Shown here: piece after piece, positions 19,480 to 30,729 of the stretch
Numbering within the stretch: the stretch's first letter is position 1
Layout of the letters: the number at the start of each line of letters is the position of its first letter
Source of the DNA: Photobacterium toruni
Lineage (GTDB): Bacteria > Pseudomonadota > Gammaproteobacteria > Enterobacterales > Vibrionaceae
Assembly: GCF_024529955.1 (NCBI RefSeq)
Contig: NZ_AP024854.1
Coordinates: 372,001 to 436,000 of the forward strand
Direction: 5' to 3'
DNA: 64,000 nucleotides
Made by a program: the position numbers and the translations under genes
The notes under the pieces: generated by a model
What the model saw: the letters and a program-made list of their open reading frames with translations, nothing else
Database searches by the model: none
What the model was told of the DNA's origin: nothing

Positions 19480-19491
19480 GAGGCAAATATA

Positions 19492-21390
19492 ATGGCAATC
19501 GAAATTAATGTACCTGACATTGGTGCGGATGAGGTTGAAGTAACTGAGATTCTTGTTAGCGTTGGCGACAAGGTTGAAGAAGAGCAATCGCTGATCACCG
19601 TTGAAGGCGATAAAGCATCAATGGAAGTGCCTGCTTCACAAGCGGGTATCGTAAAAGAAATCAAGATCGTAGAAGGCGACATGGTTTCTACTGGTTCATT
19701 GATCATGATCTTTGAAGCAGAAGGCGCAGCGGTTGCAGCACCTGTAGCAGAAGCAGCACCCGTTGCCGCGCCAGTTGTAGCAGCAGTAGCTGAACTTAAA
19801 GAAGTGCACGTGCCTGATATCGGTGGTGATGAAGTTGAAGTAACTGAAATCATGGTATCTGTTGGCGATACAGTAGAAGAAGAGCAATCTCTTATTACTG
19901 TTGAAGGTGACAAGGCTTCGATGGAAGTACCTGCACCGTTCGCGGGTACCGTTAAAGAAATTAAGATCGTAGAAGGCGACATGGTTTCTACTGGTTCTTT
20001 AATTATGGTCTTTGAAGTTGCAGGCTCTGGTGCAGTCGTTGCATCAGTAGCGGCTTCAACTCAAGCAGCAGCACCTGTTGCAGCGGCACCGGCTGTTGCA
20101 GCAGTAAAAGAAGTTCACGTGCCTGATATCGGCGGTGATGAAGTTGAAGTAACTGAAATCATGGTTGCGGTTGGCGATACAGTAGAAGAAGAGCAATCTC
20201 TAATTACTGTTGAAGGCGATAAAGCATCAATGGAAGTACCTGCACCTTTCGCGGGTACTATCAAAGAAATTAAAATCGCTGCTGGCGACAAGGTTTCTAC
20301 TGGTTCATTGATCATGATCTTTGACGTTGTTGGCGCAGCACCTGTTGCGGTAGCGGTTGCAGCACCTGCGCAAGCGGCGGCTCCTGCTCCAGCGGCAGCA
20401 TCTGTTGCATCAACACCTGCGGCAGCAACGACTGGCGACTTTGAAGAAAACAACGATTATGCACACGCATCACCTGTTGTGCGTCGTCTAGCGCGTGAGT
20501 TTGGCGTTAACCTTGCGAAAGTTAAAGGTACTGGCCGTAAGAATCGCGTTCTGAAAGAAGACGTTCAAAGCTTCGTTAAAGAGGCACTTAAGCGTCTTGA
20601 ATCTGGTGCAGCAGCATCGGCTTCAGGTAAAGGCGATGGCGCAGCTCTAGGCCTACTACCTTGGCCGAAGATTGACTTCAGCAAGTTTGGTGAAACAGAA
20701 GTTAAGCCGCTGTCTCGCATTAAGAAGATCTCTGGCGCTAACCTGCACCGTAACTGGGTAATGATCCCGCATGTTACCCAGTGGGATAACGCAGATATCA
20801 CTGAGCTTGAAGCATTCCGTAAAGAACAAAATGCTATCGAAGCGAAGAAAGACTCTGGCATGAAGATCACGCCACTTGTGTTCATTCTTAAAGCCGCTGC
20901 GAAAGCACTGGAAGCGTTCCCTTCATTTAACTCTTCACTATCTGACGATGGCGAGAGCTTGATTTTGAAGAAATACATCAACATCGGTATCGCGGTAGAT
21001 ACGCCAAATGGCCTAGTTGTTCCTGTATTTAAAAATGTGAACAAGAAAGGTATTTACGAGCTATCTGAAGAGCTAATGACTATCTCTAAGAAAGCACGTG
21101 CTGGTAAGCTAACGGCATCTGATATGCAAGGTGGCTGTTTCACTATCTCAAGCCTAGGTGGCTTAGGTGGTACGGCGTTCACACCAATCGTGAATGCACC
21201 AGAAGTCGGTATCCTTGGTGTATCTAAGTCTGAAATGAAGCCAGTATGGAACGGTAAAGAGTTTGAACCGCGCCTACAACTGCCATTATCACTATCATAC
21301 GATCACCGTGTGATTGATGGTGCAGAAGGTGCACGTTTCATTACTTACTTAAATGGTTGTCTATCTGACATCCGTCGTTTGGTACTATAA
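19492..21390 (+). CDS. aceF: Dihydrolipoamide acetyltransferase (E2), three lipoyl domains
   Basis: A 632-residue core of the pyruvate dehydrogenase complex. Three tandem lipoyl domains (about 1-75, 103-178 and 205-280) each carry the lipoyl-lysine motif [12 protein letters not shown], joined by Ala/Pro-rich flexible linkers. Next comes the E1/E3-binding domain (about 323-360, [24 protein letters not shown]) and the catalytic domain ending in [15 protein letters not shown]. It starts 12 bp after aceE with GAGG in front. The lipoyl domains are near-identical at the DNA level, which creates long spurious antisense frames. Confidence 0.97.
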   Translation: MAIEINVPDIGADEVEVTEILVSVGDKVEEEQSLITVEGDKASMEVPASQAGIVKEIKIVEGDMVSTGSLIMIFEAEGAAVAAPVAEAAPVAAPVVAAVAELKEVHVPDIGGDEVEVTEIMVSVGDTVEEEQSLITVEGDKASMEVPAPFAGTVKEIKIVEGDMVSTGSLIMVFEVAGSGAVVASVAASTQAAAPVAAAPAVAAVKEVHVPDIGGDEVEVTEIMVAVGDTVEEEQSLITVEGDKASMEVPAPFAGTIKEIKIAAGDKVSTGSLIMIFDVVGAAPVAVAVAAPAQAAAPAPAAASVASTPAAATTGDFEENNDYAHASPVVRRLAREFGVNLAKVKGTGRKNRVLKEDVQSFVKEALKRLESGAAASASGKGDGAALGLLPWPKIDFSKFGETEVKPLSRIKKISGANLHRNWVMIPHVTQWDNADITELEAFRKEQNAIEAKKDSGMKITPLVFILKAAAKALEAFPSFNSSLSDDGESLILKKYINIGIAVDTPNGLVVPVFKNVNKKGIYELSEELMTISKKARAGKLTASDMQGGCFTISSLGGLGGTAFTPIVNAPEVGILGVSKSEMKPVWNGKEFEPRLQLPLSLSYDHRVIDGAEGARFITYLNGCLSDIRRLVL

Positions 21391-21408
21391 GGTTTCACAT
21401 CCACAACG

Positions 21409-21433
21409 CCATGCCTGCTTCGAGTAGGCATGG
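21409..21433. terminator. Hairpin between aceF and lpdA
   Basis: CCATGCCT and AGGCATGG arms enclose a small C-T-T-C-G-A-G tip. The following T content is weak, so it may act as an attenuator or mRNA stabiliser rather than a full terminator. It would let lpdA be expressed separately from aceEF. Confidence 0.5.
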
Positions 21434-21497
21434 AATTGTTGTTTAGCTCACAGGCTGCGGTAATTTATTTCTTATATTGTTAACGGTTCTGTAAACT

Positions 21498-21507
21498 TGT
21501 TAATTAA
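21498..21507. promoter_or_regulatory. Possible ArcA site upstream of lpdA
   Basis: TGTTAATTAA matches the core of the ArcA-P consensus. It lies 80 bp before lpdA in a 196-bp gap that probably holds a separate lpdA promoter. The match is short and AT-rich, so chance is not excluded. Confidence 0.35.
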
Positions 21508-21586
21508 TTTGGTGGTAAATTTAGCATTAAAAAATACAGCGTAGCTGATAGCCTGTTAGGGATAAAAGACTTACAACGAGGTCATG

Positions 21587-23017
21587 ATGAGCAAAGAAAT
21601 TAAAGCCCAGGTAGTGGTGTTGGGTTCAGGCCCTGCTGGTTATTCTGCGGCATTCCGTTGTGCAGACTTAGGTCTAGATACGGTTCTAATCGAAAAATAC
21701 AATACTTTAGGCGGCGTATGTCTTAACGTCGGTTGTATTCCATCTAAAGCTCTGCTTCACGTAGCGAAAGTTATCGAAGAAGCAAAAGCGATGGCTGAAC
21801 ATGGCGTGATTTTCGGCGAGCCACAAACCGATATTAATAAAATCCGTCTATGGAAAGATAAAGTAATTACCCAACTAACTGGCGGTCTTGGCGGTATGGC
21901 TAAGATGCGTAAAGTTAATGTAGTTAGCGGTTACGGTAAATTTACTGGTCCTAATTCAATTGTTGTTGAAGGTGCTGACGGTCAAACGACGGTAACATTT
22001 GACAATGCTATTATCGCTGCGGGTTCTCGCCCAATTAAATTGCCTTTCATTCCACATGAAGACCCACGTATTTGGGATTCAACGGATGCACTAGAGCTTA
22101 AAGAAGTACCTGGAAAGTTACTGATTATGGGCGGTGGTATCATTGGTCTTGAAATGGGTACGGTTTACCACGCACTCGGTTCTGACGTCGACGTTGTTGA
22201 GATGTTCGATCAAGTTATTCCAGCAGCTGATAAAGATATCATTAAAGTCTTCACGAAGCGTATTTCTAAGAAATTCAACCTAATGCTAGAAACGAAAGTG
22301 ACGGCAGTTGAAGCAAAAGAAGACGGTATCTACGTATCAATGGAAGGCAAGAAAGCACCGGCTGAGCCTACACGTTATGATGCTGTGTTAGTGGCAATTG
22401 GTCGTGTACCAAATGGCCAATTAATCGATGCTGAGAAAGCGGGTATCAATGTTGATGAGCGTGGCTTTATTCACGTTGATAAGCAAATGCGTACTAACGT
22501 TGCTCACATTCATGCGATTGGTGACGTTGTTGGTCAACCGATGCTGGCGCACAAAGGTGTGCATGAAGGTCACGTCGCAGCTGAAGTGATTGCGGGTAAG
22601 AAGCACTACTTCGATCCTAAAGTGATTCCTTCAATTGCTTACACTGAGCCAGAAGTTGCTTGGGTTGGTAAGACTGAAAAAGAAGCAAAAGCTGAAGGTA
22701 TTAACTACGAAGTTGCAACATTCCCATGGGCGGCATCTGGCCGTGCTATCGCATCTGATTGTGCTGATGGTATGACGAAGATGATCTTCGATAAAGACAC
22801 TCACCGTGTTATCGGTGGTGCTATCGTTGGTACTAACGGTGGTGAATTGTTAGGTGAAATTGGTCTAGCGATTGAGATGGGTTGTGATGCGGAAGACATC
22901 GCATTAACTATTCACGCTCACCCAACGTTGCATGAATCAATTGGTCTTGCCGCTGAAGTATTTGAAGGTTCAATCACTGACCTGCCAAATGCAAAAGCAG
23001 TAAAGCGTAGCAAGTAA
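21587..23017 (+). CDS. lpdA: Dihydrolipoyl dehydrogenase (E3)
   Basis: A 476-residue FAD/NAD flavoprotein that reoxidises dihydrolipoyl groups of the pyruvate, 2-oxoglutarate and glycine-cleavage complexes. The FAD-binding GSGPAGYSAAFR is followed by the redox disulphide GGVCLNVGCIPSK at about 43-55. The NAD-binding GGGIIGLEMG and the C-terminal AHPTLHES with the catalytic His are present. Of two adjacent ATGs I prefer the second (21587), which is better spaced from GAGG. It has its own upstream gap and a terminator after it. Confidence 0.96.
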   Translation: MSKEIKAQVVVLGSGPAGYSAAFRCADLGLDTVLIEKYNTLGGVCLNVGCIPSKALLHVAKVIEEAKAMAEHGVIFGEPQTDINKIRLWKDKVITQLTGGLGGMAKMRKVNVVSGYGKFTGPNSIVVEGADGQTTVTFDNAIIAAGSRPIKLPFIPHEDPRIWDSTDALELKEVPGKLLIMGGGIIGLEMGTVYHALGSDVDVVEMFDQVIPAADKDIIKVFTKRISKKFNLMLETKVTAVEAKEDGIYVSMEGKKAPAEPTRYDAVLVAIGRVPNGQLIDAEKAGINVDERGFIHVDKQMRTNVAHIHAIGDVVGQPMLAHKGVHEGHVAAEVIAGKKHYFDPKVIPSIAYTEPEVAWVGKTEKEAKAEGINYEVATFPWAASGRAIASDCADGMTKMIFDKDTHRVIGGAIVGTNGGELLGEIGLAIEMGCDAEDIALTIHAHPTLHESIGLAAEVFEGSITDLPNAKAVKRSK

Positions 23018-23040
23018 TTCTCGCTTTATGCTCTGTAAAT

Positions 23041-23067
23041 AAAAAAGCGCCTAAGGGCGCTTTTTTG
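23041..23067. terminator. Intrinsic terminator after lpdA
   Basis: AAAAAAGCGCC-TAAG-GGGCGC-type hairpin with A-run and T-run. It can serve lpdA and the convergent chemoreceptor gene. Confidence 0.9.
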
Positions 23068-23110
23068 TTAGCTATAGTTTTGTAAACCGATAGCGATTTA
23101 AGGTTGATAA

Positions 23111-25030
23111 TTACAATTTAAAAGTGCCGACCATATCATCTAAACGCTGTGACAGTTGGCGTAATGATTGGCTTGAATCTGCCAATTGTGCTGCTGTTTC
23201 TGCGGTTAATTGGGTGGTTTCATTGATCTCTTCAATGTTGCAATTAATGTCGCGCACCACAATTGATTGCTCTTCAGTTGCCGTTGCCACTTGGGTATTC
23301 ATATCAGCAATTAAGCCGATACGATCTGCAATTGAAACTAAGGCTGTTGAGGCTTGATCTGATGCTGATACACCATTGTCTGATAGCTGACGGCTTTGCT
23401 CTATTGCGCTAACAGCATTTGATGCTTCTTGCTGTAAGCGGTTAATCATTGCTTGAATTTCATCAGTAGACGTTGCGGTTCGACTCGCAAGGTTTCTAAC
23501 TTCATCAGCAACCACGGCAAATCCGCGTCCTTGTTCGCCTGCTCGTGCCGCTTCAATCGCGGCATTTAAGGCGAGTAAGTTTGTTTGTTCTGAAATCCCT
23601 CGAATCACATCTAAAATACTACCAATAGATTGAGTATTATTGGCTAATGAATCAATGACATTACTGACTTGACCAATATCTGATGACAGTTGATTGATGG
23701 TATTTCGCGCTTCACTAACGACCTGCTGACCATCATGGGTTTGTTGTTCTGCTTGCTGAGTTGATTCTGCCGCTAAAGCAGCATTACTGGCAATTTCATT
23801 TACCGTTGCCCCCATTTCATTAATTGCCGTCACTACCAATAAGGTTCTATCACGTTGGCTATGGCTATTATCAAGTGTTAGTTGAGCTTGAGAAGCAACG
23901 GATTCAGCGGCTTGGCGTAAGGAATTTCCGGTTTCTGCAACGTCAGTTATTGAGTGGTGGATCTTACTGATAAAACCATTAAACCCTGATGATAATTGTG
24001 CGATTTCATCATTACCTTCAACGGTTAAACGGTGGCGCAAATCGCCATCACCTTCACCGAGATTCTTAAACATTAATGCGAGATTTTTTATTGGACGAGT
24101 AATACTGCTAGCGAGAAAAATAGCGATAACAATAAAGATGGCAGCAATAATAGCCGTAAATAAAATAACTTGATTACGAACAGTAGTAAGGGCAGCAAAG
24201 GCTTCTTTTTTGGGAAGTTCGCCAATTACATACCAATCCATGGCGGGAATATAGCTCGCAGCTAAGAAGACATCTTCGTTGTTATTGTTGGTTTCTATTA
24301 CACTAAAACTTTGTTTGTTTAATAAGGTGCTGGCAACGGTTGAATTAAATAAGGTCGAAATTGAATTGTGACCGAGCATTTTATTATTATCACGATGGAT
24401 TTTAATCGTTCCTTTACTATCAACTAAATAGACAAATCCTGTTTTTTCTATTTTAAATTGGCTAATAAAATTTGCCATATCATCAAGGGATTTAGATAAC
24501 CCAGCTAAGGTATTACCCTGTGGCTGCTGATAGTTAACAAACAGTTTTACTTCACCCGTTTTTTCTCGAAAAATACTGAGACTACGAGTTTGGTTAGTTT
24601 TAATCGCATCAAAAAACCATTGATCTTGTTGGGGGGTTAACTGGCGCAGAAAACCATTTTGATTCCAGTAATCACCATTATTACGGTTAGCAATAGAGAC
24701 ATCTAATAATTGATATTGCTGTTGGATATTACGCAGTTCTTGGACTAAACGCGTTTTTTCTTGGGGCGTTTTGGTGTCTAGCACACTATCGATAACATAA
24801 CTATTATTTGCCAGTTGTTCTGCGGCGGATTGTAATTGAGTGACTTCTTTTTCGACGTTGTTACGAATTTGCAGCAAGATAGCCGGTAATTCTAAGTTTA
24901 AAATTCGAGCTGTAATGGCTGCGCGAACTTGGCTTTGGCTGAGTACACTGACTAATGTTGTTGAAGCAAGGACTGCTATAGTGATTGCGATGATCAATTT
25001 TGATTTGATACTTAAATGTTTGTAATTCAT
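23111..25030 (-). CDS. Methyl-accepting chemotaxis protein with periplasmic Cache domain
   Basis: A 639-residue chemoreceptor. The first membrane segment is at about 10-30. A periplasmic region of about 250 residues resembles a double Cache sensor ([33 protein letters not shown]), followed by a second membrane segment, a HAMP linker ([22 protein letters not shown]) and the signalling domain. The conserved hairpin tip [32 protein letters not shown] is intact. I start at the ATG at 25030; a TTG at 25054 is possible. The ligand cannot be told. It lies between lpdA and acnB without an obvious partner gene. Confidence 0.9.
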   Translation of the reverse strand: MNYKHLSIKSKLIIAITIAVLASTTLVSVLSQSQVRAAITARILNLELPAILLQIRNNVEKEVTQLQSAAEQLANNSYVIDSVLDTKTPQEKTRLVQELRNIQQQYQLLDVSIANRNNGDYWNQNGFLRQLTPQQDQWFFDAIKTNQTRSLSIFREKTGEVKLFVNYQQPQGNTLAGLSKSLDDMANFISQFKIEKTGFVYLVDSKGTIKIHRDNNKMLGHNSISTLFNSTVASTLLNKQSFSVIETNNNNEDVFLAASYIPAMDWYVIGELPKKEAFAALTTVRNQVILFTAIIAAIFIVIAIFLASSITRPIKNLALMFKNLGEGDGDLRHRLTVEGNDEIAQLSSGFNGFISKIHHSITDVAETGNSLRQAAESVASQAQLTLDNSHSQRDRTLLVVTAINEMGATVNEIASNAALAAESTQQAEQQTHDGQQVVSEARNTINQLSSDIGQVSNVIDSLANNTQSIGSILDVIRGISEQTNLLALNAAIEAARAGEQGRGFAVVADEVRNLASRTATSTDEIQAMINRLQQEASNAVSAIEQSRQLSDNGVSASDQASTALVSIADRIGLIADMNTQVATATEEQSIVVRDINCNIEEINETTQLTAETAAQLADSSQSLRQLSQRLDDMVGTFKL

Positions 25031-25470
25031 AAAACGGCTTATATTTATGAGCAAATGAACAGACCATGCGCTGTTACGTAATGATGGTCAGTGAAATGAA
25101 AATACATCTTTATATATCGGCTTATTTATAAAAAAACTTTAGTGATTTATGGTGCTCAATATCGTTTATTAGTCATCTTTATGAAGAATAGCGATATTCA
25201 TCACATAATATTGAGCTTGTTGGTTATCAATATTTAGCCGTGTTTTTTTGGGGGGGAATTAGGCCGTCTTTATGTGAAATTTGAATGTTGTAAAACATCG
25301 ATTTATTTTAATTTTAGGTTAAAAATGCTATGGTATTTAACAGTTTTGATCTCTAATTAACCGTTAAGATGTCAGGTCTAGATTAAATTGCAATGACTGA
25401 TCAGTGAGAGATCATTTCACTTCCAAGGATGTTCGACGTTATCGTCGAGCCAATATAAGAGGAATATGTC
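25031..25470. other. Intergenic region between the chemoreceptor gene and acnB
   Basis: 440 bp, AT-rich, with divergent promoters expected at each end. Close to acnB is a hairpin, TCGACG-TTAT-CGTCGA (25433-25448), just before the acnB ribosome site. A further inverted repeat, TGATC...GATCA, lies at about 25398-25414. A CTAATTAACCGTTAAG stretch could hold ArcA half-sites, but this is weak. Confidence 0.4.
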
Positions 25471-28068
25471 GTGCTTGAAGCCTACCGTAAACACGTCGAA
25501 GAACGTGCGGCTGAAGGGGTTATTGCCCAGCCGTTAAATGCAGAACAAGTTGCCGCTCTGATTGAATTATTAAAAACACCACCACAAGGTGAGGAAGCGG
25601 TATTACTGGATTTATTTGAAAATCGTATTCCACCAGGTGTGGATGAAGCCGCTTATGTCAAAGCGGGTTTTTTAGCCGCTATCACGACTGGCGAAGCACA
25701 ATCACCATTAGTCACTAAAGCTAAAGCGGCACAGTTATTGGGTACTATGCAAGGTGGCTATAATATTGAGCCTCTGGTGACATTATTAGATGATGTCGAG
25801 CTTGCCCCAATTGCTGTTACTGCGCTTTCACATACTTTACTGATGTTTGACTCATTTTATGATGTTGAGCAAAAAGCCAAAGCGGGCAACGTCTTTGCTA
25901 AGCAAGTGATGCAATCATGGGCTGATGCTGAATGGTTTCTATCTAAGCCCGCTCTTGCCGAAAAAATTACTCTTACCGTATTTAAAGTCAGTGGTGAAAC
26001 CAATACTGATGACTTATCGCCCGCGCCTGATGCGTGGTCACGACCTGATATTCCACTGCATGCGCTGGCAATGTTAAAAATTGAGCGTGAAGGGATCACC
26101 CCCGATCAAGCAGGAGTGATTGGTCCGATTACGCAAATTGAAGCGCTTAAACAACAAGGTCATCAATTAGTGTATGTTGGTGATGTGGTCGGTACTGGTT
26201 CTTCGCGTAAATCAGCAACTAACTCGGTACTGTGGTTTATGGGGGATGACATTCCTTATGTACCGAATAAGCGTGCGGGCGGTTATGTACTGGGGGGCAA
26301 GATCGCGCCGATCTTCTTTAATACCATGGAAGATGCAGGTGCGCTGCCAATTGAAGTTGATGTTTCCAAGTTAGCAATGGGCGATGTGATTGACGTTTAT
26401 CCGTTTAAAGGTGAAGTACGTCGTCATGATAGTGATGAATTAGTTGCAACTTTTAAATTAAAAACCGATGTATTAATTGATGAAGTCCGTGCGGGTGGGC
26501 GTATTCCATTGATCATTGGTCGCGGCTTAACGGATCGTGCTCGTCAAGCGTTGGGATTACCTGCCTCTGATGTGTTCCGTCGTCCTGTTGCAGTGGAAGA
26601 TAGCGGCAAAGGTTATACTCTAGCGCAGAAAATGGTTGGTAAAGCATGTGGTGTTGAAGGGATTCGTCCTGGCACTTATTGTGAGCCTAAAATGACGACT
26701 GTTGGTTCGCAAGATACCACTGGTCCTATGACCCGTGATGAGCTGAAAGACTTAGCGTGTTTAGGTTTTTCAGCCGACTTAACCATGCAATCGTTCTGTC
26801 ATACTTCAGCTTATCCAAAACCGATTGATGTTAATACGCACCATACTCTGCCTGATTTTATTATGAATCGTGGTGGGGTGGCGTTACGTCCAAAAGATGG
26901 TGTTATTCACTCATGGCTTAATCGCATGTTATTGCCAGATACGGTCGGTACGGGTGGCGATTCACATACCCGTTTCCCATTAGGTATTTCATTTCCAGCA
27001 GGCTCTGGTTTAGTGGCATTTGCTGCGGCAACAGGTGTGATGCCGCTTGATATGCCGGAATCTATTTTGGTGCGTTTTAAAGGTGAGATGCAAGCGGGGA
27101 TCACGTTACGTGATTTGGTTCATTCCATTCCTTATTATGCAATTCAGCAAGGGTTACTAACAGTTGAAAAATCGGGCAAGATCAATGAATTCTCTGGGCG
27201 TGTACTTGAGATTGAAGGGGTTGAGCATTTATCAGTAGAACAAGCGTTTGAACTTTCAGATGCTTCGGCTGAGCGTAGTGCTGCAGGTTGTACTGTCAAA
27301 CTGTCGCCAGAGTCGATCACCGAATATTTAAACTCAAATATCGTGATGCTGAAATGGATGATCGCTGAAGGCTATGGTGATCGCCGTACCATTGAACGAC
27401 GTATTACAGCCATGCAGGAGTGGTTAGCCAATCCTGAATTAATGACCGCTGATAAAGATGCAGAATATGCGCATGTGATCGAAATCGATCTGGCGGATAT
27501 TAACCAGCCAATTCTATGTGCACCAAATGATCCTGATGATGCACGTTTATTGTCTGAGGTGGCGGGTACTGCAATTGATGAAGTGTTTATCGGCTCATGT
27601 ATGACTAACATTGGTCACTTCCGCGCCGCAGGTAAATTACTGGAAAAATTTGGGGGTCAATTAGATACTCGTCTATGGGTGGCACCGCCAACGAAGATGG
27701 ATAAAGATCAACTTACTGAAGAAGGCTATTACGGTATCTTTGGTCGTGCTGGCGTGCGTATCGAAACGCCAGGATGCTCATTATGTATGGGTAACCAAGC
27801 GCGAGTGAAAGATAACTCAACGGTGATGTCGACCTCAACCCGTAATTTCCCTAACCGTTTAGGTAATGGCGCTAATGTGTATTTATCATCAGCGGAGTTA
27901 GCGGCGGTAGGCGCAATTTTAGGGCGTATTCCAACCATGGATGAATACCTAACTTATGCCCAACAAATCGATGCAACGGCCGCTGATACTTACCGTTATC
28001 TCAATTTTGATCGTATGGCAGATTACACCAATAAAGCCGATGAAGTGATCATTCAGCAGCCCGCTTAA
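25471..28068 (+). CDS. acnB: Aconitate hydratase B
   Basis: An 865-residue bifunctional aconitase / 2-methylisocitrate dehydratase of the TCA and methylcitrate cycles. It starts with the family-specific HEAT-like domain ([16 protein letters not shown]), then the swivel domain and catalytic domains. Cluster-ligand cysteines lie in [13 protein letters not shown] and [14 protein letters not shown]. The start codon is GTG at 25471, with AGAGGA upstream. A small leader hairpin lies directly before the ribosome site. A strong terminator follows. Confidence 0.97.
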   Translation: MLEAYRKHVEERAAEGVIAQPLNAEQVAALIELLKTPPQGEEAVLLDLFENRIPPGVDEAAYVKAGFLAAITTGEAQSPLVTKAKAAQLLGTMQGGYNIEPLVTLLDDVELAPIAVTALSHTLLMFDSFYDVEQKAKAGNVFAKQVMQSWADAEWFLSKPALAEKITLTVFKVSGETNTDDLSPAPDAWSRPDIPLHALAMLKIEREGITPDQAGVIGPITQIEALKQQGHQLVYVGDVVGTGSSRKSATNSVLWFMGDDIPYVPNKRAGGYVLGGKIAPIFFNTMEDAGALPIEVDVSKLAMGDVIDVYPFKGEVRRHDSDELVATFKLKTDVLIDEVRAGGRIPLIIGRGLTDRARQALGLPASDVFRRPVAVEDSGKGYTLAQKMVGKACGVEGIRPGTYCEPKMTTVGSQDTTGPMTRDELKDLACLGFSADLTMQSFCHTSAYPKPIDVNTHHTLPDFIMNRGGVALRPKDGVIHSWLNRMLLPDTVGTGGDSHTRFPLGISFPAGSGLVAFAAATGVMPLDMPESILVRFKGEMQAGITLRDLVHSIPYYAIQQGLLTVEKSGKINEFSGRVLEIEGVEHLSVEQAFELSDASAERSAAGCTVKLSPESITEYLNSNIVMLKWMIAEGYGDRRTIERRITAMQEWLANPELMTADKDAEYAHVIEIDLADINQPILCAPNDPDDARLLSEVAGTAIDEVFIGSCMTNIGHFRAAGKLLEKFGGQLDTRLWVAPPTKMDKDQLTEEGYYGIFGRAGVRIETPGCSLCMGNQARVKDNSTVMSTSTRNFPNRLGNGANVYLSSAELAAVGAILGRIPTMDEYLTYAQQIDATAADTYRYLNFDRMADYTNKADEVIIQQPA

Positions 28069-28115
28069 TCTGCGTTGTTGATGATGTAACGGTTATTGAA
28101 TAAAAATAAAGAGAG

Positions 28116-28146
28116 AAAAACGCCGCGAATAATCGCGGCGTTTTTA
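28116..28146. terminator. Terminator after acnB
   Basis: CGCCGCGA and TCGCGGCG arms are flanked by AAAAA and TTTTT. They serve acnB and the convergent glycerate kinase gene. Confidence 0.9.
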
Positions 28147-28179
28147 TTGGGGGAACTTAAGTATCAGTGAGTGTATTTG

Positions 28180-29313
28180 TTAGCGACCTAAGCAATACAT
28201 TGCCGCTATATTACGCGCGGTTAATTCAACATTGACTGCGGCATTACTAAAAGCCTGTTCAAGGCTCATCGCTGCAGGAACGACACTAAATACGGCATCA
28301 ATACCGTGATCATAAACCACCCCACAATCTTGGCTTAAACAGCCTGCAATACCAATCACTGGCTTATGGTATTTCTTGGCAGTACGTGCGACTCCAATGG
28401 GTGTTTTACCATGAATGGTTTGGCTATCAATGCGTCCTTCGCCTGTGATCACCAGATCAGCATCTTTAACAATGTCACCTAAGTTTACTGCATCTATTAC
28501 AATCTCGATCCCTGAGCGTAATTGAGCATTAAATAAGCCTAATAATGCCGCTCCCATACCGCCAGCAGCACCGGCTCCCGCTGTGTTTTTAATATCTGTT
28601 CCTAAGTCACGTTTAATGATCGCAGCATAGTGAGCGAGGTATTGATCAAGCTCGGCAACCATTGTTGGTGTGGCTCCCTTTTGGGGTCCAAATACATGTG
28701 ATGCGCCTTTTTCACCACAAAGGGGATTATCAACATCACAGGCGACTTCTAGTTTGATAGTAGCAAGACGCGGATCAATGTGGCTGATATCAATGGTTGC
28801 TAGTTGTGCCAGTGCTTGACCACCAAATCCTAAAGGTTGACCATTGTTGTCTAGCAGTTGTACGCCAAGTGCTTGCGCCATACCAATACCGCCGTCGTTG
28901 GTTGCACTACCACCGATTCCAACAATAATATGTTCAACGCCTTGATCAAGTGCGGCTAGAATCAATTCGCCAGTACCATAGCTGGTTGTTAATAGTGGAT
29001 TGCGTAGCTCTGGGCTAACAAGGTGTAAGCCAGATGCTGCCGCCATTTCAATCACCGCTGTTTTTCCATCGCCCATAATGCCAAAAAAAGCGTTAACTTG
29101 GGTTGCTAAAGGACCGGTCACTGAGTGTTCTATAATGGTGCCGTTACTCGCATCAACCAGTGATTGCACTGTACCTTCACCGCCATCAGCCATTGGTAAT
29201 TTAATGTATTCAGCATTTGGCATCACTTGGCGAAAGCCGCTTTCAATTGCAGTTGCCACTTCCATTGCGGTCAGGCTTTCTTTGTATGAGTCAGGAGCAA
29301 TAATAATTTTCAT
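28180..29313 (-). CDS. Glycerate kinase (GarK/GlxK family)
   Basis: A 377-residue glycerate kinase type 1 (glycerate 2-kinase) that phosphorylates D-glycerate into glycolysis. The N-terminus MKIIIAPDSYKESLTAMEVATAIESGF, the PMADGGEGTVQSLV block, VGIGGSATNDGG, and LVITGEGRIDSQTIHGKTP are hallmarks. I use the ATG at 29313; a TTG two codons upstream is an alternative. It lies 15 bp after the permease gene and is the last gene of an apparent cdaR-permease-kinase operon. Confidence 0.93.
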   Translation of the reverse strand: MKIIIAPDSYKESLTAMEVATAIESGFRQVMPNAEYIKLPMADGGEGTVQSLVDASNGTIIEHSVTGPLATQVNAFFGIMGDGKTAVIEMAAASGLHLVSPELRNPLLTTSYGTGELILAALDQGVEHIIVGIGGSATNDGGIGMAQALGVQLLDNNGQPLGFGGQALAQLATIDISHIDPRLATIKLEVACDVDNPLCGEKGASHVFGPQKGATPTMVAELDQYLAHYAAIIKRDLGTDIKNTAGAGAAGGMGAALLGLFNAQLRSGIEIVIDAVNLGDIVKDADLVITGEGRIDSQTIHGKTPIGVARTAKKYHKPVIGIAGCLSQDCGVVYDHGIDAVFSVVPAAMSLEQAFSNAAVNVELTARNIAAMYCLGR

Positions 29314-29328
29314 AATCAATCAGCCTTG

Positions 29329-30594
29329 TTAAATAGTGAAGCCAAATACACCAAAGATAAGAGTTGAAACCGTCGCTATCATTAAGCCAACAGCAGTTTC
29401 ATAAGGGATTAGTTTTAAACGTTCATGCATATCCATATGAACCGAGCCACCTGTCGCATGGAAGAAACTACCGTGAGGCATATGGTCAAATACCGTTGCG
29501 CCAGCGTGAATCATTGCCGCACCAGCAATAGCAGGCACACCTAACTCTAAAATAGTATGGCTAAATACACTTGATGCTACCGCTGTACCTGCGGTGGTTG
29601 ACGCTGTAGCTAATGACATCATTGCGCCAGAGATCGGTGCAAGTAAGTAAGACGGTAAGCCTGAGGCTGTCAGTACATCAATCAAGCCACTCTTTAAGCC
29701 TGAGTTTGCAATAATACCTGCGAGGGTACCGGTTCCAAGCAACATCACTGCAACTGGTGCCATACGGTTTAATCCCGATACTGCAAAATGGTTAGTATCA
29801 CGGAAACGCTTCATTGCAATTGCGCCCATTAGACCACCCAATGGAAGGGCGATAAGTGGATCGACATTGATACCAGCAATAGGACGTAGGGCTAATAATG
29901 CAATGGCAACCAGTGGAGCAACAATGGCGGTAGCAAAAGAGGGTAAACGGCTAAAATCAACATCAATAACTTCGTGGGCTTGTACTTTACTGCCTTTGTT
30001 GACTAATTTTTTAGCGATGAAGTAAGCAAATAACATTCCGCATAGTCCCGGAATAACACCAGCCGCCATCACAGATGTCAGAGGCACATTAAACGCGTCT
30101 GCCGCTGCAATAGAGTTGGGGTTTGGCGACATCACGTTACCTGCTTTACCGCCACCGACCATTGCTAATAAGATCGCCATTTTGGAAAGATCAGCACGAC
30201 GAGCAATAGCTAATGCAATTGGAGCAACAGTAATAACTGCAACGTCAACAAAGACACCAACCGCGGTGAGGATCATGGTCGCCATCGCAAGAGCTAATAA
30301 GGCGCGTGTTTCACCGACTTTTTTGACAATTGTTTCTGCAATAGACGTTGCCGCACCTGATTCAATCAATACACCAGCCAACACACCTGCGGCAAGAATA
30401 CGTAATACAGCAGTGACAATACCTTGTGCACCACCAATCATCATCGTGACGGTATCGGTTAAAGATATGCCACCGACAATACCACCGACCAAAGCGCCAA
30501 TGATCATGCCATAAGCAGGGGGTACGCGTTTTAAGATCAGTCCGATAGCGACGATCAGTGCTGCGAGAGCACCAAGGGTGGATACTTCAACCAT
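29329..30594 (-). CDS. GntP family permease, probably for glycerate
   Basis: A 421-residue, 12-14 segment transporter of the gluconate:H+ symporter (GntP) family, for example GGKAGNVMSPNPNSIAAADAF and the Gly-rich N-terminal ALVGGIVGGIS. Family members move gluconate or other short sugar acids. Its tight linkage to glycerate kinase and a CdaR-like regulator suggests glycerate as substrate, an inference from context; a similar three-gene set is known from Haemophilus. The ATG at 30594 follows a 135-bp gap with a candidate operator. Confidence 0.87.
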   Translation of the reverse strand: MVEVSTLGALAALIVAIGLILKRVPPAYGMIIGALVGGIVGGISLTDTVTMMIGGAQGIVTAVLRILAAGVLAGVLIESGAATSIAETIVKKVGETRALLALAMATMILTAVGVFVDVAVITVAPIALAIARRADLSKMAILLAMVGGGKAGNVMSPNPNSIAAADAFNVPLTSVMAAGVIPGLCGMLFAYFIAKKLVNKGSKVQAHEVIDVDFSRLPSFATAIVAPLVAIALLALRPIAGINVDPLIALPLGGLMGAIAMKRFRDTNHFAVSGLNRMAPVAVMLLGTGTLAGIIANSGLKSGLIDVLTASGLPSYLLAPISGAMMSLATASTTAGTAVASSVFSHTILELGVPAIAGAAMIHAGATVFDHMPHGSFFHATGGSVHMDMHERLKLIPYETAVGLMIATVSTLIFGVFGFTI

Positions 30595-30699
30595 GTTCCA
30601 TTCCAGTGAAAAGTTAAGATGGCAGCACTGTAGTGAATTTTGGTATGAGAAGCTTTAGGCAAACTAACAAATAACGCTGTATTAGCTTGCTAATAAATT

Positions 30700-30711
30700 G
30701 TGCATTTGCAC
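30700..30711. promoter_or_regulatory. Candidate operator for the glycerate operon
   Basis: GTGCA-TT-TGCAC is a perfect palindrome, 106 bp upstream of the permease start and directly after cdaR. It could be the CdaR target, but I know no published consensus that it matches. Confidence 0.3.
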
Positions 30712-30729
30712 TATCTGCATAAATAACCG

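Noticed and set aside
19356..19982. Long antisense frames across aceF (also 20115-20453 and 20565-21044)
   Set aside because: They mirror the repetitive, codon-biased lipoyl domains and linkers; Ser/Thr/Ala-rich shadows of aceF.
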